From contig NC_090187.1 in assembly GCF_024679245.1 (NCBI RefSeq), positions 1,460,777 through 1,524,776 of the forward strand: a stretch of 64,000 nt of DNA. The letters are read 5' to 3'. This document shows positions 38,124-47,632 of this stretch, one piece after another; the stretch's first letter is position 1; each line of letters opens with the position of its first letter. The translations under genes and the position numbers were made by a program. A model generated the notes under the pieces. That model saw nothing but the letters and a program-made list of their open reading frames with translations. It ran no database searches and was not told the origin of the DNA. The DNA comes from Pseudorasbora parva (lineage: Eukaryota; Chordata; Actinopteri; Cypriniformes; Gobionidae).

Positions 38124-38126
<3 letters not shown>
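37695..38126. other. Repeat-poor stretch, candidate conserved non-coding DNA
   Basis: 37840-38110 has no visible repeat and carries tgattaattatctgtcta, gggcccaatattgggtt and aattaaaagataatgatggg, dense in homeodomain-type TAAT and GATA words. No coding frame. Conservation cannot be judged without an alignment. Confidence 0.25.

Positions 38127-38173
<47 letters not shown>
38127..38173. repeat. (GA)n microsatellite
   Basis: About 23 GA units. Confidence 0.95.
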
Positions 38174-38177
<4 letters not shown>

Positions 38178-38321
38178 GATATCATCACCCTTCACTGGTG
38201 TCTCAGGCTTCCTCATATGATATTAATATTTGGACAAAGGTCAGGTGAGACGGATTTAACTCGCGTCTCATCCGTGGTGGACGTTAACTGGGCTAAAACA
38301 GGTCCAACAATACAATGACAG

Positions 38322-38934
38322 TAGGGCTGTAACGATATGCAATATGAAATCGAAATCACAATACGCAGGTCCACGAACCTGTATCGCGATGTGAGAAGGC
38401 AGAATCGCGACACACCCCTTCCAACTCCCAGAATTATCCTTCCTGTCCAGGTCCAACTTTTAAGTCAGCAGTATGGCAACATTTCAGCTACCCGGTGGAG
38501 AACAAGGATGGCAATCGTGTAGTTGACAAGACCCACACAATTTGCCGTAAGTGTTTCAAGAAGCTTCCCCAACCGGCTGGCAACGTGGTGTGAGCGTGGC
38601 GTTTCTGTTGCGTGTCATCCGCGGGGCGGCTGCGTGGCGTTTTCTCTTTCTTTGCACACCAGAAGAGTGTCTGACGCGGCGCTTCTGTTGGTATTGATGT
38701 ACAGGAGGCCCTATACTTCATGTTAAATATATATTGCCTATTGGTACCGCAAAGAAAACGTCGGCAGTAGCCTATTGACCATACAGATATATGGTATTGA
38801 CGGCAAAATAGGCTATAGAATACTGTACAGAATAAAACTGTTTTGTCCCCCCCATATCGAGGTTTGTATCGTACCGTGGGTCAAAAATTGTGATACGAAC
38901 CGAATCGTGGGTTTGGTGTATCGTTACAGCCCTA
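38322..38934 (+). mobile_element. Non-autonomous hAT transposon
   Basis: The ends TAGGGCTGTAACGATATG and (rc) TAGGGCTGTAACGATACA are inverted repeats. A perfect 8-base duplication AATGACAG lies outside each end (38314-38321 and 38935-38942), the hallmark of hAT insertion. The 613-base interior keeps a BED-finger fragment of a hAT transposase and is otherwise deleted. Confidence 0.92.
38455..38580 (+). pseudogene. BED zinc-finger remnant of hAT transposase
   Basis: In frame from about 38459: FKSAVWQHFSYPVENKDG followed by a KTHTICRKCF segment. The VW..F start and CxxC pair (I C R K C) are the first half of a BED-type zinc finger, the DNA-binding domain at the N terminus of many hAT transposases. 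The second half with the histidines, and the whole catalytic domain, are missing or scrambled. Confidence 0.7.
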
Positions 38935-38993
38935 AATGACAGTAATTAAAACACAAACTAATTAAAACTTCAGTGATATTTATCATGAAACAA

Positions 38994-39117
38994 AATGTCC
39001 TCCAAAATGTCCTCCAAAATGTCTTCCAAATGTCCTCCAAATGTCCTCAAAAATGTCTTCCAAATGTCCTCTAAATGTCCTCCAAATGTCCTCCAAATGT
39101 CCTCCAAATGTCCTCCA
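38994..39117. repeat. 11-12-bp minisatellite
   Basis: About ten tandem units of atgtcctccaa(a), with variants cttcc and ctcaa. The WRTFGGHLED frame on the minus strand is its artefact. Confidence 0.95.
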
Positions 39118-39508
39118 TCCCTTGGGAGAAATCCACTCCTAAGGTGCGCTGTGGCTGAATTGTACTGTACATAGTGATGCTTTCTGAATGAGATTACTGC
39201 TAAACTGTAACCAGAAAAGAGTCGTGTAGCGTTTTTACAATCGACAAATGAAGTGTGACAGGTAATCACGCAGCTTCTGAGTCCAGTTGAGCGAAAGCTT
39301 ATTAATATCACAGTTTGACCACAGATGATTGGTCCCATTACCGAGCGTGCCACACCTCGAATGAGAAATGATTGCATGTGGATGCAAAGAACATTTGGCT
39401 TCCGCTGTAGTCGTGTGTGAATCAAAAACGGCGGTTCAGAAACGCCACTCGTTCCACCGTTGAATGAGAGAGTAAAGATTTATCACTTCACAACAATAGA
39501 CACTTTTG
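39118..39508. other. No gene seen
   Basis: Spacer with no supported feature. Confidence 0.4.
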
Positions 39509-39732
39509 TTTAACTCTTTCCCCACCAGAGATTAATAAAAAAAATATTGCCAGCCATCGCCAGGGTTTTTGAACATTTGCCAATAGAATATTTTGTTTTA
39601 TGAATATCTGAACATGCAATATATCAAAAGAAAGACTCTTCTTAAAAAACCTGTTTTATTCTAGCTTCATGCATTCCTCTTTTATCAACTCTTGAATATG
39701 GGTAAGATTCATAAAAAAGCAACATTTTGAAC
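39509..39732 (+). repeat. Dispersed repeat TTTAACTCTTTCCCC, copy 2
   Basis: Second copy of the unit at 33008-33226, in the same orientation. It has a small deletion after gttttt and an extra agaaagactcttcttaaaa. See that entry for the shared words. Confidence 0.8.
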
Positions 39733-40026
39733 ATTGATTGGCCAATATATGTTCATTTTTGATGTTCACGATTTTGCTGATATAATAAATGCTGCATTAT
39801 TTCCCTCAGTCGAGATGCTCACTGATCGCATGATGGTTTGGAAATGCTTGAAATATGACTGGAATCAGTTCAGAAAGGAATATACGGTTATGTCATCATA
39901 ATTGTGTGCTTGAGACATGGCTTTTAATGGTGAGACTTTTGTTTTTGTAGCCAAGCTCTCAAAAATCATATAAAAATTTGGATTTTGATGTATTGGCCAA
40001 TATATCGGTTATCGACTTTCAAGTAA

Positions 40027-40805
40027 GGGATACTGTCCCCCCAGCCGGTTGTTATCTCAGAATAAACCCCTCCAGAGTGATCAGGACCCCGAGGCGAAGC
40101 GGAGCGTCACTCTGAAGGGGTTTATTCTGCGATAACAACCGGCTGGGTGGACATTATCCCGCTTATTACACGCCTACTAGTCTCAAATAAATTAGACACT
40201 AAATATTGTCTTGAGATTAAATATTTTATTAGCTCTTCCGCAAAGCTTCCGCGAAGAAGAACAGTTCCAGACTTCTTTAAGCCTTTATCTATCGCTGCTA
40301 AATGTTGAGAATGAATGCTGAAAGGGTTAGTTCACCCAAAAATGAAACCAAGCCTATGATTTACTCACCCTCAGGTCATTATAGGTGTTTATGACATTCT
40401 TCTGTCAGACAAATACAATCAGAGTTATATTTAAAAAGTCCAGGCTAACGTTAATCCCAGCAGTAGTTGGAGCTGTTTCTGAAGTCCATTAAATGCAGCT
40501 GTCCGTCAAATAACGTGCTCCACACGACTCCGATGGGTTAATAGAGCCTTCTGATTCCAATCGATGCGTTTGTGTCAGAAAAATATCCATATTTAAAACG
40601 TTATAAAGGAAACCTGCCTTGAAGTCTTCCATTGTAGCCCACGGCTGTTTAAGCCACAAGATGGCGCCAGCGTTAAGCACAGAAGTAGAACCGGTCAAGA
40701 TAACTCGTAGTACCCGGATGAGCGGTGTGTGTTATCTGGGAATAACACACCGCTGGAATGGGCGATTGACCAGTCAGAATCAAGTATTTCACAGAGCTGT
40801 GTAAT
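40027..40805. mobile_element. Compound fold-back: hairpins plus half of an Angel-like MITE
   Basis: 40027-40160 is a hairpin with 54-base arms (gggatactgtcccccc and agccggttgttatc against their complements, about 4 mismatches). 40323-40696 starts aaagggttagttcaccca, the end of the MITE family at 18439, but has no matching right end and no TTAA on the left. 40720-40753 is a second hairpin, agcggtgtgtgttat against its complement. The words cttattacac (40161) and gtgtaataa (40800) suggest one older element interrupted by the MITE. Confidence 0.6.
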
Positions 40806-40936
40806 AAATACAAATAATTATTGGTATCGGCCAAAATTCTGTGCATCCTTATTTTTACATAAAACTACATTAAACAGCAACTTGATGAAAATGGCAAAGT
40901 ATATAGCACAACACACACACAACACACACACACACA

Positions 40937-41146
40937 TTTGTTTTTGTGACATATGGGGACATTCCATAGGCGTAATGGTTTTAATACTGTACAAACCGTA
41001 TTTTCATATCCCATTACACTGCCCCTAAACCTACCCATCAAAAAACTCCTCCTGTGTGATTTATAAGATGTTTTCCTCATGGGGACCTAAAAATGTCTCC
41101 ACAAGGACAAGGATTTCGGATATTGCCATCTTTGTGGGGACATTTT
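40937..41146 (+). repeat. Dispersed repeat, copy 3 (longest)
   Basis: The longest copy of the microsatellite-associated repeat: tttgtttttgtgacatatgg, cactgcccctaaacctac, ctcctcctgtgtgatttata, catggggacctaaaaatgtc, ending cattttgtca directly at a CA tract. Repeated ggggac/gtcccc words make parts self-complementary. Confidence 0.85.
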
Positions 41147-41147
41147 G

Positions 41148-41210
<63 letters not shown>

Positions 41211-41213
41211 CAC

Positions 41214-41273
<60 letters not shown>

Positions 41274-41284
41274 CACACACACAC

Positions 41285-41361
<77 letters not shown>
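41147..41361. repeat. (CA)n microsatellite
   Basis: About 215 bases of CA with a few G or dropped-base interruptions (at about 41205, 41219, 41272 and 41284). Confidence 0.97.
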
Positions 41362-41364
<3 letters not shown>

Positions 41365-41365
<1 letters not shown>

Positions 41366-41620
41366 AAATATGAATTCCTCTCTGGAGAAGCGTTCAGTCT
41401 CTCCTCGTGTCAATAGTGACTCCGCTCATGGCTCGAGCACAGCTGGCTTTTAAAGGGAAAGGGAGACGAGGCTCTGATTGGTTTATTGCTCGTTAAACAC
41501 ACCCATGACTCATTAAGATACGAGGGAAGACCCTTTTAGACCGTTTAATCCATCGTTAAACTAGCAAAAGTGTCTTGGACACGCCCTCAGAGCTCCTGCG
41601 CCGTGAGCAGTAGGGTCTTT
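41365..41620 (+). repeat. Dispersed repeat CACAGCTGGCTTTTAAAGGG, copy 2
   Basis: Begins tttaaatatgaattcctctc and tggagaagcgttcagtctct, which reappear in complement at 59029-59090. It continues with cacagctggcttttaaaggg and gacgaggctctgattggttt, and ends cagagctcctgcgccgtgagc, as at 33958. Nearest to a full-length copy. Confidence 0.8.
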
Positions 41621-42671
41621 ACGGTTCCATGAGTTCTTGAGCGATTCAGACCAAGTTTGAGTCTTAGCGTCCCAGCGAACCGTCCCTTGGAAGAGGAACA
41701 TAAGCTCTGGAAATAAAACAGAGGTCCAGGCATTAAAACAAAAAGAGAAATTTAAGCTTGTTATTCGGTCGTTTGAAACGAGGCCACTGCAGTTTCACAT
41801 ACTCTGAGCGTCACAGCTGAAGCAAACGATAGAGACAAAAAAACAAATATGTTGGACCTTCAGTACGCCACAATATTACAATCGCTACAATAAGGAGGAG
41901 ACATAAAAAGACACTTAGGTGGAATGTTATTTTCTTATAATGTGAAGATAAACGCAGGAGATACAGAGAATGATGAGGATGACCGTGTGCCTGAGGGCTG
42001 CGGAGCTTTTGGACCGCGCTCAGCTTTCAGGAGGGAAATCTATCCAGAAATGGCCTCAATTTCCACTTTTTAATCTTCTTTTCTCGCTCCACAGACTATA
42101 GATTGATTCCTCTTCGCCATCAATCCATTTCGGTTCAGCTCATGCTTCTCCACTTGCTAATGATGATGGCTGCTATATTTAGTGAGCGAAAGCCTGTTTA
42201 TTTTTCCTCCGAAGCGACAGAGATTAGACGAAAGAGTGTTGATGATCATTTCATTATGGCAGTCTCAGAAGTAAATAACAGACTATTGTGGAAAGAAAGC
42301 ATCATACCTGATCAAAAAACATGAGACTGCAATCCAAAAAACATGATCTGAAGAAAAAGGTTTTCATGTGAAGCGTTTACGAAAGAAAGCCATATGTTTT
42401 TACTCAATATTTTGGTCTTGTTTTCTGGTACAAATATCTAAATTTTTGTTCAAATCATTAAAAAAAAAGTTTTCCTGAAAAATATATCAAAATGAATTGA
42501 GTTTTTACTTAATGAGTCAGAAAAATTATCTAATTTCCCATTTAAATTATATTATAATTTTATTTAATTTTACATTATTATTTTTATTTTAATGACATTT
42601 TACTCTAATTATATGAATTCATTTTTACAGCATTAAATTATATCATGGGACCTATTTTATTATAATTTTGT
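41621..42671. other. No gene supported
   Basis: A splice-acceptor-like tract (ttctcgctccacag, ending 42094) precedes a 73-codon frame at 42103-42324. The encoded peptide is unrecognised and overlaps no repeat. I regard it as chance. The rest is AT-rich. Confidence 0.35.
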
Positions 42672-42990
42672 TAACACTTTACAATAAGGTTTCATCAGTT
42701 AATGAGCTAATAATGAGCTGCACTTCTAGGGCATTTATTAATCTTTGTTAATGTCAGTTTCAACATTTACTAATACGTTATTAAAGTCAAAAGTTGTATA
42801 TGTTACCCTTAGTGGTAATACTTTACAATAAGATTGTATTAGTAACATTAGTTAATGCATCAGTTAACATGAACGACAGCTCTGTTCAGCATTAGTTCAT
42901 CTTAACTCACTCATATACAGTATTAATGCAGCTATTCACATTAACAGCACAGTTAGTTCATGCGTTAGTTCACCATGAACAGTGCCTGAC
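42672..42990. repeat. TTTACAATAAGG-type dispersed repeat
   Basis: Two partial tandem starts, acactttacaataaggttt (42676) and tactttacaataagattg (42829), each followed by related words (cattagttaatgcatcagtt). Typical of a common cyprinid DNA repeat as I recall. No right end was identified. Confidence 0.5.
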
Positions 42991-43192
42991 GCTTTACGTT
43001 TTTATTACGTTTAAGGTTTATAAGGACACATTTCTAACTCACCATCTGACTCTAAATGCTGGTGTGTACATTAGCAACATTATTTAAAAAAAAGCATCTT
43101 TTTCAAAATAAGAATATCAGTGTGGCTCAGATTATGTGCAACAGAAATCAAATATTAAATGTGCAATAACAGGGCCGGAGCCATGGAAGAGT

Positions 43193-43340
43193 GCACTCTA
43201 AAAAATGCTGAGTTAAAAACAACCCAACCGCTGGGTTAAAACAGCCCAAGTTGGGTTGAAAATCGACAAACTCAGCAATTAGGTGTTTTGACCCAACGTT
43301 TTTTTTTTTTTTTTTTAACTCAGCAATTGGGTTGTTTTAC
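43193..43340. repeat. Fragment of a GGGTTAAAACAACCC repeat
   Basis: Contains ctctaaaaaatgctgagtta, caacccaaccgctgggtta and, after a T-run, actcagcaattgggttgttt. Internal inverted words (caaccca/tgggttg) suggest a MITE end. The right part is replaced by the minisatellite. Confidence 0.5.
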
Positions 43341-43349
43341 GCACGCATG

Positions 43350-44018
43350 CACCATCCTCGCCTCCTTCATCCTCACTCCTCCATCCTCGCCTCCTCCCTC
43401 CTCGTCTTCCTCCCTCCTCGTCCTCCTCCATCCTCGCTCTTCCTTCCTCGCTCCTCCATCTTCGCCTCCTCCATCCTTGCTCCTCCATCCTCACTCATCC
43501 ATCCTCACTCCTCCATCCTCGCCTCCTCCCTCCTCGTCCTCCTCCATCCTCGCCTCCTCCATCCTCGCTCCTCCATCCTCGCCTCCTCCCTCCTCGTCCT
43601 CCTCCATCCTCGCCTCCTCCATCCTCGCTCCTCCATCCTCGCCTCCTCCCTTCTCGTCCTCCTCCATCCTCGCTCATCCATCCTCGCCTCCTCCCTCCTC
43701 GTCCTCCTCCATCCTCGCCTCCTCCATCCTCGCTCCTCCATCCTCACCTCCTCGTCCTCCTCCATCCTCGCCTCCTCCCTCCTCGTCCTCCTCCATCCTT
43801 GCCTCCTCCAACCTCGCTCCTCCATCCTCACTCCTCCATCCTCACTCCTCCATCCTCGCCTCCTCCCTCCTCATCCTCCTCCATCCTCACTCCTCCATCC
43901 TCGCCTCCTCCATCCTCGCTCCTCCATCCTCGTCTCCTCCATCCTTGCCTCCTCCATCCTCGCTCCTCCATCCTCACTCCTCCATCCTTACTCCTCCATC
44001 CTCTCCTCCTCTCGGTTC
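43350..44018. repeat. CTCC-rich minisatellite with 60-bp higher-order unit
   Basis: Made of 14-16-base words (ctcctccatcctcgc and variants). Between about 43501 and 43680 the pattern repeats exactly every 60 bases. Because 60 is a multiple of three and stops are rare in this pyrimidine-rich strand, frames of 245, 259 and 108 codons appear on both strands. They are artefacts. Confidence 0.95.
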
Positions 44019-44775
44019 AATTTGAGAACTGAGATCTCCTACAAGATGGCTGAGCTCCATCGTTTCCGGGTCATAGGATGGAGGACGGAGGAGCGAGGAG
44101 CAAGGAAATGAAGAGGGATATTGAATAGCACCCCTTGCGTAGAGTTTTGCAACAAGTGTGAGGTTGACAATGTGCTTATAGTTGTGCAAATATGGGCTGA
44201 TGTTTTGCTTCTTGAGTGTAAGGTTTTGCTAATAGTGTACTACTTTAAATTTTAGTGTTTGAGCAATCCCAAAAAACTGTAAAAAGCTCAGTTTTCACAG
44301 CACAAAAATGCCGCTCCATTGCATGGTCTGAAACACACTTCGGTGGGGTCCAGTACAGTAACCCAACAGCTGGCCTACTGACGCTATCTTTGACACTGGG
44401 GAGCTGAGTGACAGAGTGCATTGTGGGTAATTAATGAACCGTGTTAGAAAGAGGCATTTTTGCTCTGCTACTGAGGGCTCCATTCATCACCTCCGAAACA
44501 GAGGAAGCATATGCAGGAATGTGTTGCAGACACAGACAGTCCTAATTAGTGCATGGCACATGATGCATCAGGAGGATGACGGGCGGAGAACAGCTTCTCC
44601 ATCTGCAGACGTAGATCATCAGCGTGAGCCAAACTCCATCCACTGACGCGCCCAGAACGCTGATGTTTGGCAGAGCGGAGGCTGAGCGTGTTATTTTTAG
44701 GGCTGCGTCCTAACAGCTAGATCAGGCCATGTCTACTCTAATCCAGATCTTCCTCTCCACGCCTTGGCCTTCTGT
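44019..44775. other. No gene seen
   Basis: Unique-looking spacer. No feature could be supported. Confidence 0.4.
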
Positions 44776-45081
44776 CAGAGCTGGACAGTAACCGCTCATT
44801 TACTCGAGTCCTGTTCTTAAGCAGAGTTTTTGAGTATCTGTGCTTTACTGGATTATTATTCTCGTGAAGTTCAATGATTTCACAGCATTTATTAAACACT
44901 GATTTATAGTTTAGAGCAAAATGGAAGAAGACGGATGTCCAAATGCTCATTTAGTGGAGGATTCACATAAACAAAGTTGATTCTGTCTTCAGTGAAGGTG
45001 AACAGTGTGAGAATATCAGATGTGTGTCAGTGTATTGGATCCGTGCATTCGGCCTTAAAGTGACAGCAGCTTTGTAACTTT
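44776..45081 (+). mobile_element. hAT-like MITE, internally deleted copy
   Basis: Starts cagagctggacagtaaccgc, a left end of the CAGAGGTGGAC type. 44861-45081 is nearly identical to 54239-54459 (I see one difference in about 220 bases). The roughly 240-base middle present in the other copy is missing here. The right end is replaced by the ATCC array. Confidence 0.75.
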
Positions 45082-45262
45082 TCCATCCATCCATCCATCC
45101 ATCCATCCATCCATCCATCCATCCATCCATCCATCCATCCATCCATCCATCCATCCATCCATCCATCCATCCATCCATCCATCCATCCATCCATCCATCC
45201 ATCCATCCATCCATCCATCCATCCATCCATCCATCTATCCATCCATCCATCCATCCATCCAT
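45082..45262. repeat. (ATCC)n microsatellite
   Basis: About 45 units with one atct variant at about 45234. It begins exactly where the preceding MITE copy is cut off. Confidence 0.97.
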
Positions 45263-45269
45263 GGATCCT

Positions 45270-45625
45270 TGATACACTTCCATTCAAACGTGGGATAAGA
45301 TTGTTTATTAAGCAAGGATGTATTCTATTGATCAAAAGTGACAGTAAATATGTATATAATGTTACAAAAGATTCTATTAAATGTTGTTCTTTTGAAGTTT
45401 CTATTAATCTAAGATTAATGAAGAATAAAATGTATAATTTTCCAACACTGATAATAATCATAAGTGTGTGTTGGTCATCAGATCCTCATCTGAGAGTGAT
45501 CAGTGAAGGATCATGTGACACTGAAGACTGGAGTAATGATGATAAATTCAGCTTTGATCGCAGGAATACATTACATTTTACTGTATATTCACAGCTATTA
45601 ATAATATATCAAAGCACACACCATG
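45270..45625 (+). mobile_element. Fold-back-family repeat fragment
   Basis: Contains acacttccattcaaacgtgg, gatcaaaagtgacagtaaat, gtgaaggatcatgtgacact, gaagactggagtaatgatga and gatcgcaggaataca, the characteristic series of a common teleost DNA repeat related to that at 32755 and 31024. Inner ends only. Confidence 0.65.
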
Positions 45626-46332
45626 GCTTCATGTTTTGAAGCTTCATCTAGTATTGTGTGATTTCTTCCCACGAAGCCAAACGAAAACATGGCAGAAACC
45701 ATTTTTAACCCCGTTTCCCATAAAGACACACGTCTGTGAAAGAGGCGAGAGTGTGTTTGTGGGTTGTGAGGCGCCGCGTTGAGATTATCAAGCTATACTA
45801 ATTAAAATAGGTCTTAATGACACAGGCTGAGATGATTCCCCACTGACTCGAACTGGATAAATATTTAATTATTCACTCTAATTATAATGAGAATCCAATG
45901 TGCCAACCACTTACTCGTCCTGCTTAAAACAAGGATCTGATAACCTATAGGCCAGCTGAGAGAACACCGGTCACAGGACCTCCTGCTGATGCACTTATTT
46001 GCATTTGCTTTTACGATGAGTTCTTCGGGATCATCTCGCCATGCATGAATAGAAGCATAGGAGACCAGATTAGCATTTTAAGGAATAAATACGTGCTGAG
46101 AGTGTGTCGACAGGCTTGTATAGCTGAGCTCCAGAAAACCAGTACTGAGGATATGACACAGTTACAGATCTGAAAAACAAAAAGGCAGGAATAAAGAAAC
46201 CTGAACTAACACAAATAACCAGTAAAGCATAAAATGACGATATAGTTTTAAAGTTGTGTCCTTCTTCCTGATTTATTTTTAAATTTTAATTTCAAATTGC
46301 AATATGCAGTTTTTCATGAAAGTGTGCTCTCC
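45626..46332. other. No gene; candidate conserved non-coding DNA
   Basis: 45790-46070 is repeat-poor with taattaaaataggtc, taaatatttaattattcac and tctaattataatgagaa. No coding exon could be supported. Confidence 0.25.
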
Positions 46333-47199
46333 TAAAGGTCCTTTCACACCGGACGCGTAACGAATAAGCAAATATTTTGCATCAAGACCATTCACATCAG
46401 CCGCGACACGAATTTGCGACGTTTCAGAGATCCAACATTCCAAAACATTTGCGGCGACAGCTGAGAAAACACGACACTTCATCATTCAGTGAAGACGAGC
46501 TTTTCATTTTATTTAAAGGACTGAGAGGAAGGTTTTGGGTGCAGCCAGTTTTAAAGAACAGAGAGTCTGAAGGGGAGGATGCTAATCTTGTACAGGAGCT
46601 AAAACTTACTTTCTAAAGTCTTTGGGACAATTTGAGGAGCTCCTCCAGAGACGGAAGCGCATCTGACGAGACAAACACACTTCAGGAATCAATCGATCCG
46701 AGCAGATGTTTCCAGTCGAGTCACAATGCAAACATTTCAGTGCCACAGACGTACTGATGGCAAAACGTTCACTTTCCATAATCACAGACACAATGTTTTG
46801 AAAAAAATTAACTATTTATAAAAGGTCTATGCGTATAAAACATTGCTGTCTGTAGCATACAGTGAGCAAACGCAGCTGCAGCTGTACGGCTTACAGCTGT
46901 AATCTCATGAGAAATGCCATGCCTGGCAAAGGTTAAAGTTGAGTGAATAGCTCGTGACATCAACTGGACATTTTGTCACCTTTGTTTCCTTTATGTGATT
47001 GGTTGAAGCCGTTTTTGTCGCCGCTAGAGTAAAAAAAAATCGACATCAAAACGGGAAAAATAAATGTCGTTTTTTCGCCTCAGCACATTCGTGTTCGGTG
47101 TGGAAACGCTCATTACACAAACAGCTTATCGGGAAAAAAAAAAAACATCGCGAAAATTATTTGCACGTCAAAATCACGTCCAGTGTGAAAGGGCCTTTA
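46333..47199 (+). mobile_element. PIF/Harbinger-derived element
   Basis: The ends taaaggtcctttcacaccgg and (rc) taaaggccctttcacactgg are inverted repeats over about 25 bases. The interior encodes a decayed piece of a Harbinger transposase (see next entry). I could not identify a clean 3-base target duplication, so the exact ends may be off by a few bases. 867 bases, non-autonomous. Confidence 0.7.
46500..46800 (+). pseudogene. Harbinger transposase remnant
   Basis: The frame ending at 46616 gives GRFWVQPVLKNRESEG followed by NLVQELKL, the pattern RRFWVRPW...NLVQEL found at the N-terminal side of PIF/Harbinger nuclease proteins. After a stop at 46614-46616, other frames continue with QFEELLQR and, shifted, RQTHFRNQSIRADV, resembling FEELL and the RxDTNFRxxI segment. 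The DDE catalytic core is absent. Confidence 0.6.
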
Positions 47200-47250
47200 G
47201 TGTCCTTTTATTTTTATTATATTATATCATCTGCAAGTCTTTTTATATAT

Positions 47251-47255
47251 ATATA
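47251..47255. repeat. Target-site duplication ATATA, left
   Basis: ATATA immediately before the left LTR, matching ATATA at 52373-52377. The insertion is in a TA-rich tract, so the length of 5 is the simplest reading rather than certain. Confidence 0.7.
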
Positions 47256-47632
47256 TGTAGCAAAGTTCGTTAATAGGAGGAAGGAAGAGGACACGGGGGT
47301 CGGCTAGACGGTTGATGCTTTCTTTATTTATTCTCATTTACTGTCAAAACACACTCAGTGGTGTATAGTTTCTCTTTCTCAATGTCACAACGATTACTTC
47401 CGGGTCGGCACTTCCGGGTTCCGGTTACTCAGTCTCTGGGGTTTGTGCATCAACCGTCCGTCTCTCTCTCTCCCTGGTCTCTGGTTCCGCCGAGGTTTTA
47501 TACCCTCTCCGCGCTCATTACTGGAACAAGAGACAGGTGTTATTAATCTGCTTCCAACCCACTCACTTACCGCTCGTCCCGCGGCTCTCTCTCCCGCTGC
47601 AGACCTCGCTGAACCACGCCCCCCTTGCCACA
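47256..47632 (-). repeat. 3' LTR
   Basis: 377 bases, TGTAG...CCACA on the plus strand (TG...CA in either sense). On the coding strand it has a TATAAAA box (47496-47502) and AATAAATAAAG (about 47322-47332) as poly-A signal. It reads base for base the same as the right LTR. The gag-pol frame runs 239 bases into it. Confidence 0.97.

Noticed and set aside
42103..42324. 73-codon frame preceded by an acceptor-like tract
   Set aside because: Peptide not recognised; one splice-like signal is not enough, and no donor or partner exon was seen.
43288..44111. Pro/Ser-rich frames of 245 and 259 codons, and a 108-codon frame on the other strand
   Set aside because: Generated by the CTCC minisatellite with a 60-base period. 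Overlapping frames on both strands are equally open.
47523..47575. Intron-like GTAAGTGAGT...TTGTTCCAG on the minus strand of the LTR
   Set aside because: Only about 50 bases from donor to acceptor, too short for a normal vertebrate intron, and upstream of the TATA box in the 5' LTR.
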